NCBI RefSeq assembly: GCF_004360145.1
Contig: NZ_ML178718.1
Location: forward strand, 3,886-67,885
DNA: 64,000 nucleotides
Direction of reading: 5' to 3'
Origin: Aliiroseovarius marinus
Lineage (GTDB): Bacteria; Pseudomonadota; Alphaproteobacteria; Rhodobacterales; Rhodobacteraceae
In this document: positions 9,150 to 18,897 of the stretch, in pieces
Numbering within the stretch: position 1 is the stretch's first letter
Layout of the letters: every line of letters starts with the position of its first letter
Position numbers and translations under genes: made by a program
Notes under the pieces: generated by a model
Told to the model about the DNA's origin: nothing
Databases searched by the model: none
The model's input: only the letters and a program-made list of their open reading frames with translations

Positions 9150-9593
9150 ATGACCGACTTGTCCCCTGACACCGAAATTCGCCTGCGCGACAGCTTTGCG
9201 GCTCAGTCCCTGATGACATTTGCAGGCGCCGAGGTAGAAAGCTGCGCCTATGGGACATTTCGCATCACCAGCCCCATCCATGATGACATGCGCCAGCAGC
9301 ATGATTTCGGCCACGCGGCGCTGACCTTCGCCTTGGGCGACACGGCGGCGGGCTATGCCGCGATGTCCGTCATGCGCCCGGACCAAGAAGTGCTGACGGC
9401 CGAGATGAAAATCCAGCTCCTCGCGCCCGCAAAAGGCCAGCGCCTGATCGCCGAGGGTCGCATTATCAAAGCCGGACGCCGCCTGATCCCGGTCGAGGCT
9501 GACGTTTGGGCCGAGGACGGCGACAAGACCACCCACATCGCGCGACTGATCGGAACGATGGTGCCCGTCGACATCCCGGTTGCCGCGACGTGA
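9150..9593 (+). CDS. PaaI-family hotdog-fold thioesterase
   Basis: The ATG at 9150 has a GAAAGGA ribosome site and gives a 147-residue protein, normal for a single hotdog domain. The segment HDDMRQQHDFGHAALTFALGDTAAGYAAM spans the hotdog helix, with the acidic residue (D in ALGDTA) usually catalytic in PaaI-like acyl-CoA thioesterases. It would hydrolyse an acyl-CoA in the cytoplasm; substrate unknown. It lies between pdeM and a crotonase gene, and the pairing with the crotonase suggests acyl-CoA metabolism. Confidence 0.8.
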   Translation: MTDLSPDTEIRLRDSFAAQSLMTFAGAEVESCAYGTFRITSPIHDDMRQQHDFGHAALTFALGDTAAGYAAMSVMRPDQEVLTAEMKIQLLAPAKGQRLIAEGRIIKAGRRLIPVEADVWAEDGDKTTHIARLIGTMVPVDIPVAAT

Positions 9594-9650
9594 GACTTGC
9601 GCGCCCATGACCTGACGGCGCAAAGTGCATTGAACACAAAGGATAAAATC

Positions 9651-10445
9651 ATGTCAGACCGCGTTTCCATCACCGAAGAAAACCAAGTCGCCACCGTCAC
9701 CCTGACCCGCGCAGACAAGCGAAATGCGCTGGATCTGGACATGATCCGTGCCATCGTGGATGCGGGCGAAACCCTTGCCGCGCGCAAAGACATCCGCGCC
9801 GTGGTGCTGACCGGTGACGGGCCCGCGTTTTCTGCTGGGCTGGACCTGAACGCCATGCCCAAGATCGCCCAATACGCGATGCAGGGCGGCGTGTTTCTGG
9901 AACGCACGCATGGGAACTCGAACCTCTTCCAAGCCGCCAGCATGGTCTGGGCCGAGATGCCTCAGCCCGTGATCGCCGCTGTGCATGGCTATGCGTTCGG
10001 CGGCGCCTTCCAGATCATGCTGGGCGCAGACATGCGCATCGCCGCCCCCGACACGCGGTTTTCGATCATGGAGGGCCGCTGGGGCATCATCCCCGACATG
10101 GGCGGCATGGTCCTGATGCGCCGCTTGGCGCGGGGCGACGTGATCCGCAAACTGACCTACTCCGCCGAGCAATTCGAGGCCCCCGCGGCGCTGGATTGGG
10201 GCTTTGTGACCGAAATCTCTGACACGCCTCTGGACCGCGCCCACGCCATCGCCGCCGAGATCGCCTCGAAATCCCCCGACGCCATCCGCGCCGCCAAAGC
10301 CCTGATCCGCGACACCGAATTGACGGGTGTTCGCGACACGCTGATTGCCGAAAGCAAAGCGCAAGAAAAGCTGATGGGCACGCCCAATCAGATGGAGGCC
10401 GTGATGGCCGGGATGCAGAAGCGGAAGGCGGAGTTTAAGGATTGA
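9651..10445 (+). CDS. Crotonase / enoyl-CoA hydratase family protein
   Basis: The 264-residue protein (ATG at 9651, first Met after an upstream open stretch) has crotonase features: the SAGLDLNAM oxyanion-hole segment, a HGYAFGGAF second oxyanion segment, and EGRWGIIPDMGG, where canonical hydratases carry a catalytic Glu in the E-x-x-x-G-x-x-P-D-x-G region. The Asp of IPDMGG is retained. The exact reaction (hydratase or isomerase) cannot be assigned from the sequence. It follows a thioesterase gene by 57 bp in the same direction. Confidence 0.8.
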   Translation: MSDRVSITEENQVATVTLTRADKRNALDLDMIRAIVDAGETLAARKDIRAVVLTGDGPAFSAGLDLNAMPKIAQYAMQGGVFLERTHGNSNLFQAASMVWAEMPQPVIAAVHGYAFGGAFQIMLGADMRIAAPDTRFSIMEGRWGIIPDMGGMVLMRRLARGDVIRKLTYSAEQFEAPAALDWGFVTEISDTPLDRAHAIAAEIASKSPDAIRAAKALIRDTELTGVRDTLIAESKAQEKLMGTPNQMEAVMAGMQKRKAEFKD

Positions 10446-10523
10446 GGGGAAAGTGTGTGCTAGATCTATAAAGTATGTTTTTTAGCAAATCTAATCTAGT
10501 GAATCAAAACCTGTGATGGGAAT

Positions 10524-11015
10524 TTAGTTGCCATCCCCAATGGCATTTGAGAACAAATACAAGAACGCACTTGCATCATTCCATTCCGGATCGTGTTGCA
10601 TTTCGTAGGCCCAATCGCGCCGCCAGTCCTCATTCCCAAGCAGGGTTTGAAGTGTGCTATCTGCTCTATCAGGATCGTGAACATGAAAGATGAGTTCTCT
10701 AGTACCAGCCCAAGTACTTCTTGCGACGAATAGAGTATTGATCGAGCCAAACTCAGTTAGAGAACCAAGTACTGCCGCTTCGATCTTATCGCTGATACTA
10801 TTCAGTATTTCTTGCTCGCCCACAGTGGGCATCTCGTTCTCCGCGAAAACGGAATAGCTGACCTTGATCGACAGCCTCCACGGGAAGATTTCGAGATGTG
10901 GAAAATTCAGTAACGCACCATTCACAACGACGACAGCCGGCAAGCCACCACGTGAAGTGTTGAGCAAAGAAAAAACTGGTTCCGGCAATTCGAGTTGAAT
11001 GTTGTCTTCGGTCAA
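10524..11015 (-). CDS. DUF695-like protein in an AT-rich patch
   Basis: The 163-residue protein is soluble with no signal peptide. The central and C-terminal pattern (MPT-x2-E, a run of spaced hydrophobics, then STWAGTRELIFHVHD and a late Y-x-MQHDPEW) fits the DUF695 family, which has no known function. The gene and its flanks (10446-11185) are visibly AT-richer than the neighbours and use codons such as TTT, AAT and ATA that are rare nearby, suggesting recent acquisition. It sits alone between a crotonase gene and folD. Confidence 0.6.
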   Translation of the reverse strand: MTEDNIQLELPEPVFSLLNTSRGGLPAVVVVNGALLNFPHLEIFPWRLSIKVSYSVFAENEMPTVGEQEILNSISDKIEAAVLGSLTEFGSINTLFVARSTWAGTRELIFHVHDPDRADSTLQTLLGNEDWRRDWAYEMQHDPEWNDASAFLYLFSNAIGDGN

Positions 11016-11131
11016 AACTCTATCTCAGCTTTCGGAAATACGACGAAACTCTAGCATGCAAACATTCCGCTTTTGAAGGATATCAACAACCAAGCAAACG
11101 GAAACGTTGTGTACTGCTTCGTTATCCCAAC

Positions 11132-11161
11132 AAAAAACGGCGCCAAGTTCCCCTGACGCCG
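11132..11161 (-). terminator. Intrinsic terminator after folD
   Basis: Read on the minus strand, a CGGCG / CGCCG stem is followed by six T residues, 25 bp beyond the folD stop. The stem is short with a long loop. Confidence 0.5.
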
Positions 11162-11185
11162 CTTCAATTCTCTTAAACCCTCAGG

Positions 11186-12076
11186 TTACGCTGTCAGCCC
11201 ATCCGGCTCGGCCAAGCCGTTGGCGCGGCAGCAGGCGGTCAGGGTGTTGGCCAGAAGGCAGGCGATGGTCATTGGGCCGACGCCGCCGGGCACGGGCGTA
11301 ATGGCCCCTGCCACTTTCGAGGCGCTCTCAAAGTCCACGTCGCCGACCAGCTTGTTCTTGCCGTCACGCTCGATGCGGTTGATGCCCACATCGATCACGG
11401 TGGCACCTTCGCGGATCCAGTCTCCGGGCACCATTTCCGGGCGGCCCACGGCGGCAACCACGATGTCCGCGCCGCGCACGACCTCGGGCAGGTCTTTGGT
11501 GCGGCTATGTGCGATGGTGACGGTGCAGCTGTCGCCCAGCAGCAGTTGCGCCATCGGCTTGCCCACGATGTTCGAGCGGCCAATCACAACAGCGTTCAGG
11601 CCGGACAGCGAGCCATGGTGGTCGCGCAGCATCATCAGGCAGCCCAGCGGCGTGCAGGGCACCATCGACTTCTGACCGGTGCCCAGAAGGCCCACATTCG
11701 AGATGTGGAAGCCGTCTACGTCCTTGGCCGGGTCGATCGAGTTGATCACAAGGTCTTCGTTCAGGTGACCGGGCAGCGGCAGCTGGACCAGAATGCCGTG
11801 TACGGCGGGGTCGTTGTTCAGCTTGTCGATCAGCGCCAGAAGATCCTCTTCCGAGGTGTCAGCGTCCAGCTTGTGCTCATAGCTGTTCATGCCCACTTCA
11901 ACGGTCTGCTTGCCCTTCGAGCGGACATAGACCTGAGACGCGGGATCTTCGCCCACCAGCACCACGGCCAGACCCGGCGTGATGCCGTTTTCTTCTTTCA
12001 AGCGGGTCACGTGACCCGCGACCTTCTCGCGGACAGTTGCGGCAAACGCCTTGCCATCAATGATCTGAGCCGTCAT
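11186..12076 (-). CDS. folD: Bifunctional methylene-THF dehydrogenase / methenyl-THF cyclohydrolase
   Basis: The 296-residue protein (ATG at 12076 with AAGGAG site; the codon before it is a GTG) has complete FolD signatures: YVRSKGK with the catalytic Lys at residue 54, QLPLPGH with the Gln near 98, [15 protein letters not shown] for NADP binding, and the terminal [11 protein letters not shown]. It interconverts 5,10-methylene-THF and 10-formyl-THF in the cytoplasm. It is the last gene of fhs - folD2 - folD, 17 bp after a second, diverged FolD. With Fhs it can run C1 units in either direction between formate and methylene-THF. Confidence 0.95.
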   Translation of the reverse strand: MTAQIIDGKAFAATVREKVAGHVTRLKEENGITPGLAVVLVGEDPASQVYVRSKGKQTVEVGMNSYEHKLDADTSEEDLLALIDKLNNDPAVHGILVQLPLPGHLNEDLVINSIDPAKDVDGFHISNVGLLGTGQKSMVPCTPLGCLMMLRDHHGSLSGLNAVVIGRSNIVGKPMAQLLLGDSCTVTIAHSRTKDLPEVVRGADIVVAAVGRPEMVPGDWIREGATVIDVGINRIERDGKNKLVGDVDFESASKVAGAITPVPGGVGPMTIACLLANTLTACCRANGLAEPDGLTA

Positions 12077-12093
12077 CACGCTCTCCTTACCAG

Positions 12094-12987
12094 TCAGTCA
12101 AATTCGGAACGCGCATAGGCGTCACGATAGTGATTCATCTGCATTTCCGTTGCCAATACCGCGTTGGACATCAGGGTCGCAACCGTCACGGGGCCAACGC
12201 CGCCGGGAACAGGGGTAATCCAACCGGCAACTTGGCTGCAGCTTTCGAAATCCGCGTCGCCCACGGTCTTGCCGTCAACGCGGTTGATGCCGATGTCGAT
12301 CACCGCGCAGCCGGGTTTCAACATCTCGCCGGTCACCAGACCGGGCTTGCCCACGGCGACGAAGACCGCGTCCGCAGCGCGACTATGCATCGCGACCGAG
12401 CGGGTCATGTGGTGACACACGGTCACGGTCGCGCCCAGCCCCATCAGCAGGAAGGCGATGGGTTTGCCGACGATTTCCGAGTGGCCGATCACGGTGACGT
12501 TCAGCCCTTCCATGTCCAAGGGTAACGTTTTCAGGATTTCCACAGCGGCCACAGCCGTACAGGGCCCCAGCGCCAGATCGTTATAAACGATGTTGCCGAT
12601 GGACGCGGGGTGCATGCCTTCCACGTCTTTCAGCGGATGGACCAGCTTTTGCAGGGTCTTCACCGGAATATGGTCCGGCAGCGGACGCTGAATGATAATG
12701 CCGTTCACGCGCGGGTCTGCGTTCAGGCCTTGGATGATACCTGTCAGCTGCTCAAGCGAGGTTTCGGCCGGATAGTTGCGCGCCTCGAACTCGACCCCGG
12801 CGCTTTCCGCCGATTTCTGTTGGTTGCGGACGTAAAGCTCGGCTGCGGCGACGTCACCGACGGACAGCGAGACAAGCTTGGGCGACCAGCCCTGTTCCGT
12901 CAGTTCAGCTGCGCGGACGGCCACATCTTTGCGCATATCGGCAGCAATGGCCTTGCCGTCGATCAGAGTGGCAGTGTTGCCAATCAT
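12094..12987 (-). CDS. FolD paralogue with altered active site
   Basis: The 297-residue protein (AAGGAG before its ATG) aligns along its full length with FolD and keeps the NADP-site GHSEIVGKP and the [10 protein letters not shown] ending. Two active-site positions differ from the neighbouring canonical FolD: YVRNQQK has Gln56 where the cyclohydrolase Lys is expected, and KDVEGMH has Glu123 where Asp is usual. The folate-site Gln100 (QRPLP) is kept. In the human enzyme, replacing this Lys abolishes cyclohydrolase but leaves dehydrogenase activity, so this paralogue may be dehydrogenase-only or act on another C1 carrier; that is inference. It lies between fhs and folD in one operon. Confidence 0.85.
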   Translation of the reverse strand: MIGNTATLIDGKAIAADMRKDVAVRAAELTEQGWSPKLVSLSVGDVAAAELYVRNQQKSAESAGVEFEARNYPAETSLEQLTGIIQGLNADPRVNGIIIQRPLPDHIPVKTLQKLVHPLKDVEGMHPASIGNIVYNDLALGPCTAVAAVEILKTLPLDMEGLNVTVIGHSEIVGKPIAFLLMGLGATVTVCHHMTRSVAMHSRAADAVFVAVGKPGLVTGEMLKPGCAVIDIGINRVDGKTVGDADFESCSQVAGWITPVPGGVGPVTVATLMSNAVLATEMQMNHYRDAYARSEFD

Positions 12988-13028
12988 GGCCTCTCCTTCT
13001 TCGCGGGAATTTTGGGGGTCTTAAAAGT

Positions 13029-13053
13029 GAAGGGCGGGATATCCCCGCCCTTC
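13029..13053 (-). terminator. Hairpin between fhs and folD2 (possible attenuating terminator)
   Basis: A 10-bp perfect stem (GAAGGGCGGG / CCCGCCCTTC, loop 5 nt) lies 11 bp after the fhs stop; on the minus strand it is followed by ACTTTTAAG, a weak U tract. It may end most fhs transcripts and reduce expression of the two folD genes. Confidence 0.5.
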
Positions 13054-13063
13054 GTTATCCTGC

Positions 13064-14740
13064 TTAGAACAGGCCTTCGATTTCGCCTTCGGCGTTCAGG
13101 CCGATGGACAGAGCCGCAGGTTTGCGCGGCAGGCCCGGCATGGTCATGATGTCGCCGCAGACGACAACGATGAAGCCAGCACCAGCCGACAGGCGAACCT
13201 CACGCACCGGAACCGAGTGGCCGGTGGGTGCGCCGCGCAGCGACGGGTCGGTCGAGAACGAGTACTGGGTTTTCGCCATGCAGACCGGCAGATCGCCGTA
13301 ACCGGCTTCTTCCCAGTCACGCAGTTGGTTGCGCACTTTAGCGTCGGCCAGAACTTCGTCCGCACGGTAGATGCGCTTGGCGATGGTCTCGATCTTCTCG
13401 AACAGCGGCATTTCGTCCGGATAGATCGGAGCGAAGGCGGCAACGTCAGCATCTGCGATTTCGGCAACGCGGGTGGCCAGATCAGCCGAGCCTTCCGAAC
13501 CCAGTTCCCAGTGACGCGACACGATGGCTTCGGCACCGTGACCGTCCACGTAGTCTTTCACCGCGGCAACCTCGGCATCGGTGTCGTTGACGAAGTGGTT
13601 GATGGCAACCACAACCGGCACACCGAAGCCCTTCAGGTTCTCGATGTGGCGACCCAGGTTGTCACAACCGTTTTGTACGGCCTCGACGTTTTCAGCGCCC
13701 AGATCAGCCTTGGCAACGCCGCCGTTCATCTTCATGGCGCGCACAGTGGCAACCAGAACAACAACCGACGGAGCGATGCCTGCCTTGCGGCACTTGATGT
13801 TCATGAACTTCTCGGCGCCAAGGTCGGCACCAAAGCCAGCTTCGGTCACAACGTAGTCGGCCAGTTTCAGCGCGGTTTTGGTTGCGATGACCGAGTTACA
13901 GCCGTGTGCGATGTTGGCGAACGGGCCGCCATGTACGAAGGCCGGGTTGTTTTCCAGCGTCTGCACCAGGTTCGGCTGCATGGCGTCCTTCAGCAGAACG
14001 GTCATTGCGCCGTCTGCACCGATGTCACGGCAGTAGATGGCTTTACGCTCGCGGGTGTAGGCCACGATGATGTCACCCAGACGTTTCTGCAGGTCCTGCA
14101 GATCGTTGGCCAGACACAGGATCGCCATGACTTCCGACGCCACGGTGATGTCGTAACCGGTTTGACGCGGGAAGCCGTTGGCAACGCCGCCCAGCGAACA
14201 CACGATGTCACGCAGAGCACGGTCGTTCATGTCGACCACGCGGCGCCACGCCACGCGACGCTCGTCGATTTCCAGCTCGTTACCCCAGTAGATGTGGTTG
14301 TCGATCATGGCCGACAGCAGCGAGTGCGCCGAGGTGATGGCGTGGAAGTCACCGGTGAAGTGCAGGTTCATCTCTTCCATCGGAACAACTTGAGCGTAAC
14401 CACCACCAGCAGCACCACCCTTCATACCGAAGTTCGGACCCAGCGATGCTTCGCGGATACAGACCATGGCGTTCTTGCCAATGCGGTTCAGACCGTCGCC
14501 CAGACCTACGGTGGTGGTGGTTTTACCCTCACCAGCGGGGGTCGGGTTGATCGCGGTCACAAGGATCAGCTTGCCGTCCTCTTTGGACTGGACCGAGTTG
14601 ATGAACTCCTGGCTGACCTTGGCTTTGTCGTGGCCATAGGGCAGCAGGTGTTCGGTCGGAATGCCCAGCTTATCGCCGATTTCCTGAATCGGGCGTTTTT
14701 TCGCTTCGCGGGCGATTTCGATGTCAGATTTATAGCTCAT
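13064..14740 (-). CDS. fhs: Formate--tetrahydrofolate ligase
   Basis: The 558-residue protein has the ATP-binding loop TPAGEGKTT at residues 67-75, a [19 protein letters not shown] segment, and [16 protein letters not shown], all diagnostic of Fhs; length is as expected (about 555-560). It makes 10-formyl-THF from formate, ATP and THF, or runs in reverse to yield ATP and formate. It heads an operon with two folD genes, so the three enzymes connect formate to methylene-THF. In Roseobacter-group bacteria such a route is used in C1 oxidation from compounds such as methyl groups of osmolytes; no such donor gene is seen here. Confidence 0.97.
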   Translation of the reverse strand: MSYKSDIEIAREAKKRPIQEIGDKLGIPTEHLLPYGHDKAKVSQEFINSVQSKEDGKLILVTAINPTPAGEGKTTTTVGLGDGLNRIGKNAMVCIREASLGPNFGMKGGAAGGGYAQVVPMEEMNLHFTGDFHAITSAHSLLSAMIDNHIYWGNELEIDERRVAWRRVVDMNDRALRDIVCSLGGVANGFPRQTGYDITVASEVMAILCLANDLQDLQKRLGDIIVAYTRERKAIYCRDIGADGAMTVLLKDAMQPNLVQTLENNPAFVHGGPFANIAHGCNSVIATKTALKLADYVVTEAGFGADLGAEKFMNIKCRKAGIAPSVVVLVATVRAMKMNGGVAKADLGAENVEAVQNGCDNLGRHIENLKGFGVPVVVAINHFVNDTDAEVAAVKDYVDGHGAEAIVSRHWELGSEGSADLATRVAEIADADVAAFAPIYPDEMPLFEKIETIAKRIYRADEVLADAKVRNQLRDWEEAGYGDLPVCMAKTQYSFSTDPSLRGAPTGHSVPVREVRLSAGAGFIVVVCGDIMTMPGLPRKPAALSIGLNAEGEIEGLF

Positions 14741-14952
14741 GGCAGATCCTTCAGAAACGAGAGCATGTTCAAGGCAGCTGCATCCCTGTTAGCGCTGCAG
14801 CCAAATATCTTCCTCTGCATAACGATCCTAAAACCGACTCACAGGGTGAAATCCGACATGTTTGCCGCCGATTTCGTCGGATCATTGACGCGACGTTTCT
14901 GATCCGCAACGAAGGTTCCGAAACAGCACGAAGATCTTTGCATTTGTTACGG

Positions 14953-15540
14953 TCAGCCCTGCGTTGGCTTCCAAGCCGGTTGGTCCGGCACGAACAGGCG
15001 CAACTGATCCCCTGTTTTCAAGGCGCCTGCGTGCTCAACCCACGCCGTCACCCCCCGTTTTCCTTGCGCAGCCTGTTTGTAGCCAATGCCATGTCCGGGC
15101 ATGGCGCGCTCGACCTCGCGACCTGTGATGTTGCAGGGACGGTTTTCCATGTCGATTACAAGGCAAGTGCCATTTTCCGACATCAGACGCGATGATGGGG
15201 GCACATGGGTAAAGTCGGGAATACCTTCAACAATCAGGGATGCGCCAAGCCACGCGGGGTCAAGTGCATCCAGATCCAACGTCTTCGCAACCTCTGCCAG
15301 TTCTTCGGCAGACAGAATCGAGATCTGCCGCGTGTTTCGGATCTCGGTCCCCTGCGGGTATTGGTTCGTCACCCGGGGACAAGACGCGCGCATCAGTCCC
15401 GAACGCGCTTCGCCGACAAACCCGTCATACGTCACATCAACCACATCGCGCGCTTCGCTGCGCAGGGTGGCATCACGATCCGGCGTGACCCCAAGCCACG
15501 TGATCGTTGCAATATAGTCGGTGGGGACCAAGGCAGGCAT
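14953..15540 (-). CDS. MOSC domain protein
   Basis: The 195-residue protein starts at the ATG at 15540, which has an ideal AGGAG site; the frame is open upstream but lacks one. The NTRQISILSAEELAEVA segment, LGASLIVEGIPDF and CLVIDMENRPCNITG with a conserved Cys match MOSC (MoCo sulfurase C-terminal) domains, here as a stand-alone protein. Such proteins bind or transfer sulfur or molybdenum cofactor; substrate is unknown. It lies between the fhs operon and ftsH, same strand. Confidence 0.8.
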   Translation of the reverse strand: MPALVPTDYIATITWLGVTPDRDATLRSEARDVVDVTYDGFVGEARSGLMRASCPRVTNQYPQGTEIRNTRQISILSAEELAEVAKTLDLDALDPAWLGASLIVEGIPDFTHVPPSSRLMSENGTCLVIDMENRPCNITGREVERAMPGHGIGYKQAAQGKRGVTAWVEHAGALKTGDQLRLFVPDQPAWKPTQG

Positions 15541-15615
15541 GGGTACTCCTATCGTTTTCAGGCACCCTGCCCGTTCGTGCCGGCCGTCGCAAATCACAGC
15601 TTGTGTCGACCTGAA

Positions 15616-15645
15616 AGAAAAACCCCAGAGCGTCGCTCTGGGGTT
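15616..15645 (-). terminator. Intrinsic terminator after ftsH
   Basis: An 11-bp perfect stem (AACCCCAGAGC / GCTCTGGGGTT, 3-nt loop) just beyond the ftsH stop is followed on the minus strand by TTTTTCTTTC. It separates the long Tol-Pal/FtsH block from the MOSC gene. Confidence 0.9.
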
Positions 15646-15653
15646 TTGGTGTT

Positions 15654-17570
15654 TTATGCGGTGGGTTCCGGTTCCATCCCGCCATCGTCAGACGATTTCT
15701 TGCGCGGTTTGGTTTTCGGGATCGCGGCGACCGACGGGGCGTTGCCTTCGTCCGGCGTGTCATCGTCGTCGGATGCATGGGGCGGTTCGCCCTTCATCAC
15801 GCGCTCGATTTCCGGGCCGGTCAGGGTTTCGTATTCCAACAGACCCTGAGCAAGGTTTTCCCACTCCTGTTCGTGCTCTTTCAGAAGCTTGAACGCCGTT
15901 TCATAGCCGTTCTGGATGAAGCCTTTGACCTCTTCCTCGATCAGCTCTTTGGTATGCGCCGAGACAGAGAAGCCAGCGGTGTTGCCCTGATAGCCTTCAT
16001 GCGCTTCGGCATAGTCGATGTTGCCGACCTTGTCGGACATGCCCCAGCGCATCACCATGGCGCGCGCCAGACCCGATGCCTGCTGGATATCCCCAGCCGG
16101 ACCGTTCGAGACATTGTCTTCGCCATACTTGATGATTTCGGCAGCCTTGCCCGCCATGGTCATGGCCAGCTTTTCTTCGCATTCCGACTTGTGCCAGTTC
16201 AGGCGGTCGATTTCCGGCAGGGACACAACCATCCCCAGCGCACCACCGCGCGGAATGATGGTCGCCTTATAGACCGGATCACATTGCGGCAACTTCAGGC
16301 CAACCACAGCGTGACCGGCCTCGTGATAGGCGGTCTTCTCTTTCTGATCATCGGTCAAAACCATGGACCGACGCTCGGCCCCCATCATGACCTTGTCTTT
16401 CGCGTTCTCGAAATCTTCCATGGTCACGAAACGACGCCCCACACGGGCAGCCATCAGCGCAGCCTCGTTCACGAGGTTCGCCAGATCAGCACCCGAGAAG
16501 CCCGGCGTACCACGCGCGATGATGCGCATGTCAGCATCGGGGCCCAACGGCACCTTGCGGGCATGAACGCCCAGAATTTTCTCGCGGCCTTTGATGTCGG
16601 GATTCGGCACGGTGACCTGACGGTCAAAACGGCCGGGGCGCAGCAGCGCCGGGTCCAAAACGTCACGACGGTTGGTCGCGGCCAGAATGATCACGCCTTC
16701 ATTGGCTTCAAAGCCGTCCATCTCGACCAGCAGCTGGTTGAGCGTCTGTTCACGTTCGTCATTGCCGCCGCCATAGCCTGCGCCACGCGACCGGCCCACG
16801 GCGTCGATCTCGTCGATGAAAACGATACAGGGTGCGTTTTTCTTGGCCTGTTCGAACATGTCGCGGACACGGGAAGCACCCACACCGACGAACATCTCAA
16901 CAAAGTCAGAACCCGAAATAGTGAAGAAGGGCACACCTGCCTCGCCTGCAATCGCACGCGCCAAGAGCGTCTTACCCGTGCCCGGAGGGCCAACAAGCAG
17001 CGCACCTTTGGGGATCTGACCGCCAAGGCGGCTGAACTTCTGCGGGTTGCGCAGGAATTCCACGATCTCTTCCAGCTCTTCCTTGGCTTCATCAATGCCT
17101 GCCACATCGTCAAAGGTCACACGACCTTCGCGCTCGGTCAGCATCTTGGCTTTCGATTTGCCAAAGCCCATGGCACCGCCGCCCCCGCGACCTTGCATCC
17201 GGTTCATCATGAAGAACCAGAAGCCGATCAGCAGAGCCACCGGCAAAAGCAGCGTTACAAGGCTCATGAAGCCCGATTGCTGCTGCGCTTCGGCGGTCAC
17301 CTCGACGCCCTCGGCGATCAGGAACTGCGTAACTTCCGCATCACGCGGCGCGATGGTTTGATAAATCTTGCCGTCGCCAGCCTGATAGATCAGCTTTTCG
17401 CCATCAATCGTGACGGATTTTACATTGTCGCCCTCAACGGCGGCGATAAACTCCGAATAAGTTGCCTGAGACGATGCAAGCCCAGACTGACCGTTCGAGA
17501 ACAGGTTGAACAAGGCCAGGATGAGCACGAAGAGCACAATCCAGAAGGCGAAATTTCTCGCGTTGCCCAA
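15654..17570 (-). CDS. ftsH: ATP-dependent zinc metalloprotease FtsH
   Basis: The 638-residue protein has two N-terminal membrane helices (about residues 5-25 and 100-120) flanking a periplasmic segment. The AAA domain has Walker A GPPGTGKT, Walker [10 protein letters not shown] and the second region of homology, followed by the zinc site HEAGH and a distal Glu/Asp ligand region. It degrades misassembled or short-lived membrane and cytosolic proteins. A basic and acidic C-terminal tail follows the protease domain. It is the last gene of the minus-strand run ending at a strong terminator, 88 bp after tilS, an order common in alphaproteobacteria. Confidence 0.98.
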   Translation of the reverse strand: MGNARNFAFWIVLFVLILALFNLFSNGQSGLASSQATYSEFIAAVEGDNVKSVTIDGEKLIYQAGDGKIYQTIAPRDAEVTQFLIAEGVEVTAEAQQQSGFMSLVTLLLPVALLIGFWFFMMNRMQGRGGGGAMGFGKSKAKMLTEREGRVTFDDVAGIDEAKEELEEIVEFLRNPQKFSRLGGQIPKGALLVGPPGTGKTLLARAIAGEAGVPFFTISGSDFVEMFVGVGASRVRDMFEQAKKNAPCIVFIDEIDAVGRSRGAGYGGGNDEREQTLNQLLVEMDGFEANEGVIILAATNRRDVLDPALLRPGRFDRQVTVPNPDIKGREKILGVHARKVPLGPDADMRIIARGTPGFSGADLANLVNEAALMAARVGRRFVTMEDFENAKDKVMMGAERRSMVLTDDQKEKTAYHEAGHAVVGLKLPQCDPVYKATIIPRGGALGMVVSLPEIDRLNWHKSECEEKLAMTMAGKAAEIIKYGEDNVSNGPAGDIQQASGLARAMVMRWGMSDKVGNIDYAEAHEGYQGNTAGFSVSAHTKELIEEEVKGFIQNGYETAFKLLKEHEQEWENLAQGLLEYETLTGPEIERVMKGEPPHASDDDDTPDEGNAPSVAAIPKTKPRKKSSDDGGMEPEPTA

Positions 17571-17658
17571 GGGGGATCTCCTTTAGATGCCATAGCGACG
17601 GGACGCCAAGCGGAACGCTTAACGCCGTGTTCTTAAAATAGGGATGATTGGCCGAGGT

Positions 17659-18897
17659 TCAATGCGATAAAATCGCCTTTAGGAAATCGGCCTTGCTTGG
17701 CCCGGTCAGGGTGACGCCATCGCACAAAAAACCAGCAGCGGGTGCGGCCATCAGTTGATCGCCGTCAAAGAGCGCGGGTGTGGCCATCAGACGGCTGCGG
17801 GGCTGGCCGGTTTCGCGCCAGTTGGGGCAATCCGAAATCGCCTCGCCCAAGGCGCGCACTTGTGTATTTGCAGGCCCGGTCAGCCCCCAGCGCCCATCCC
17901 AAACCGCGCCGGGATATGCGGTTTCAGAGCGAACGGCATTCAGCTCGCGCCCAATTGCGATCTGCCCGGCTATCAGGTCCAGCGTACAGCCTGACAAGGT
18001 GCGGCGTTTCCCGTCCAGCACTTGCGCCTCGACCTCTTTCAACGCGTCATAGCGCGGGCGATAAGCCGCACCCGAGACAAAACGGATTGCAGCGGACAGC
18101 AGGCGATGGCGGGTTTCGGTGGGAAGAGCCACATAGGCTGCGGCGTCGAAAACAACATCCCCTAACTCAACTTCGGCGCAGGCTTCCGCGGCTTCAATCG
18201 CCGCCTGCGACAACGCCTTACGTGCCTCGGCCATACGAAGGGCTGTGCCAACCAGCCGGTCGCGGTCCAAGCCAAGCCGTGCCAGATCCTCCATCGCCTT
18301 ACGTACCCGAACACGCTCAAAGCGGGTATCGGTGTTCGAAGGGTCGTCAATCCACCCCACCCCACGGTCGGTCAGAACCTGCCGCAATCCCTCACGACTT
18401 GCTGCCAGCACCGGGCGCAGCCAGCGCATATCTTGCGCCACCCAGTCATCTTGCATTGCAGACAGTCCGTCTACGCCCGAGCCGCGCGCCAGACGCATCA
18501 CGAAGGTTTCAGCCTGATCATCGGCAGTATGGGCGACAGCCACAGCATCCAGATCGCATTGCAGTGCCCATTTACCCAGCAGGTCATAACGGGCCGTGCG
18601 CCCCGCGTTTTGGACGTTCCCGCTAGGTGCCCCCGCCCATGTCAGCGTGTCATGGGGCAGCCCAAGCTCGGCACAGCGCGCGGCGACCCAGCTGGCCTCC
18701 GCGGCTGCTTCAGGTCGCAACCCATGGTCCACCGTTGCCACCTGCAGCTTAGCCCCGGTCCCCTTGGCCCAGTCGGCCGCCAAGATCATCATCGCCATGC
18801 TATCGCTGCCGCCAGACACCGCCAGCCCAAGACGCGAAACGGGCCCGCGCTGGCGGGCCCGGTCCAAGGCAATTTCGAATGTCTGCGCGGGCGTCAC
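17659..18897 (-). CDS. tilS: tRNA(Ile)-lysidine synthase
   Basis: The 412-residue protein has the PP-loop motif SGGSDSMAM near residues 29-37 and the VDHGLR and HTADDQAETF segments typical of TilS N-type ATP pyrophosphatases. It converts C34 of tRNA-Ile2 to lysidine so that AUA is read. Its start overlaps the cpoB stop by 4 bp, indicating translational coupling. Confidence 0.93.
   Translation of the reverse strand: MTPAQTFEIALDRARQRGPVSRLGLAVSGGSDSMAMMILAADWAKGTGAKLQVATVDHGLRPEAAAEASWVAARCAELGLPHDTLTWAGAPSGNVQNAGRTARYDLLGKWALQCDLDAVAVAHTADDQAETFVMRLARGSGVDGLSAMQDDWVAQDMRWLRPVLAASREGLRQVLTDRGVGWIDDPSNTDTRFERVRVRKAMEDLARLGLDRDRLVGTALRMAEARKALSQAAIEAAEACAEVELGDVVFDAAAYVALPTETRHRLLSAAIRFVSGAAYRPRYDALKEVEAQVLDGKRRTLSGCTLDLIAGQIAIGRELNAVRSETAYPGAVWDGRWGLTGPANTQVRALGEAISDCPNWRETGQPRSRLMATPALFDGDQLMAAPAAGFLCDGVTLTGPSKADFLKAILSH

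Noticed and set aside
13217-14902. Open frame of 561 codons on the plus strand opposite fhs
   Set aside because: It is antisense to fhs, a clear housekeeping gene, and its product has no recognisable domain. High-GC genes commonly create long antisense open frames.
15777-17636. Open frame of 619 codons opposite ftsH
   Set aside because: Antisense to ftsH, His/Gln/Arg-rich composition typical of a shadow frame, no ribosome site.
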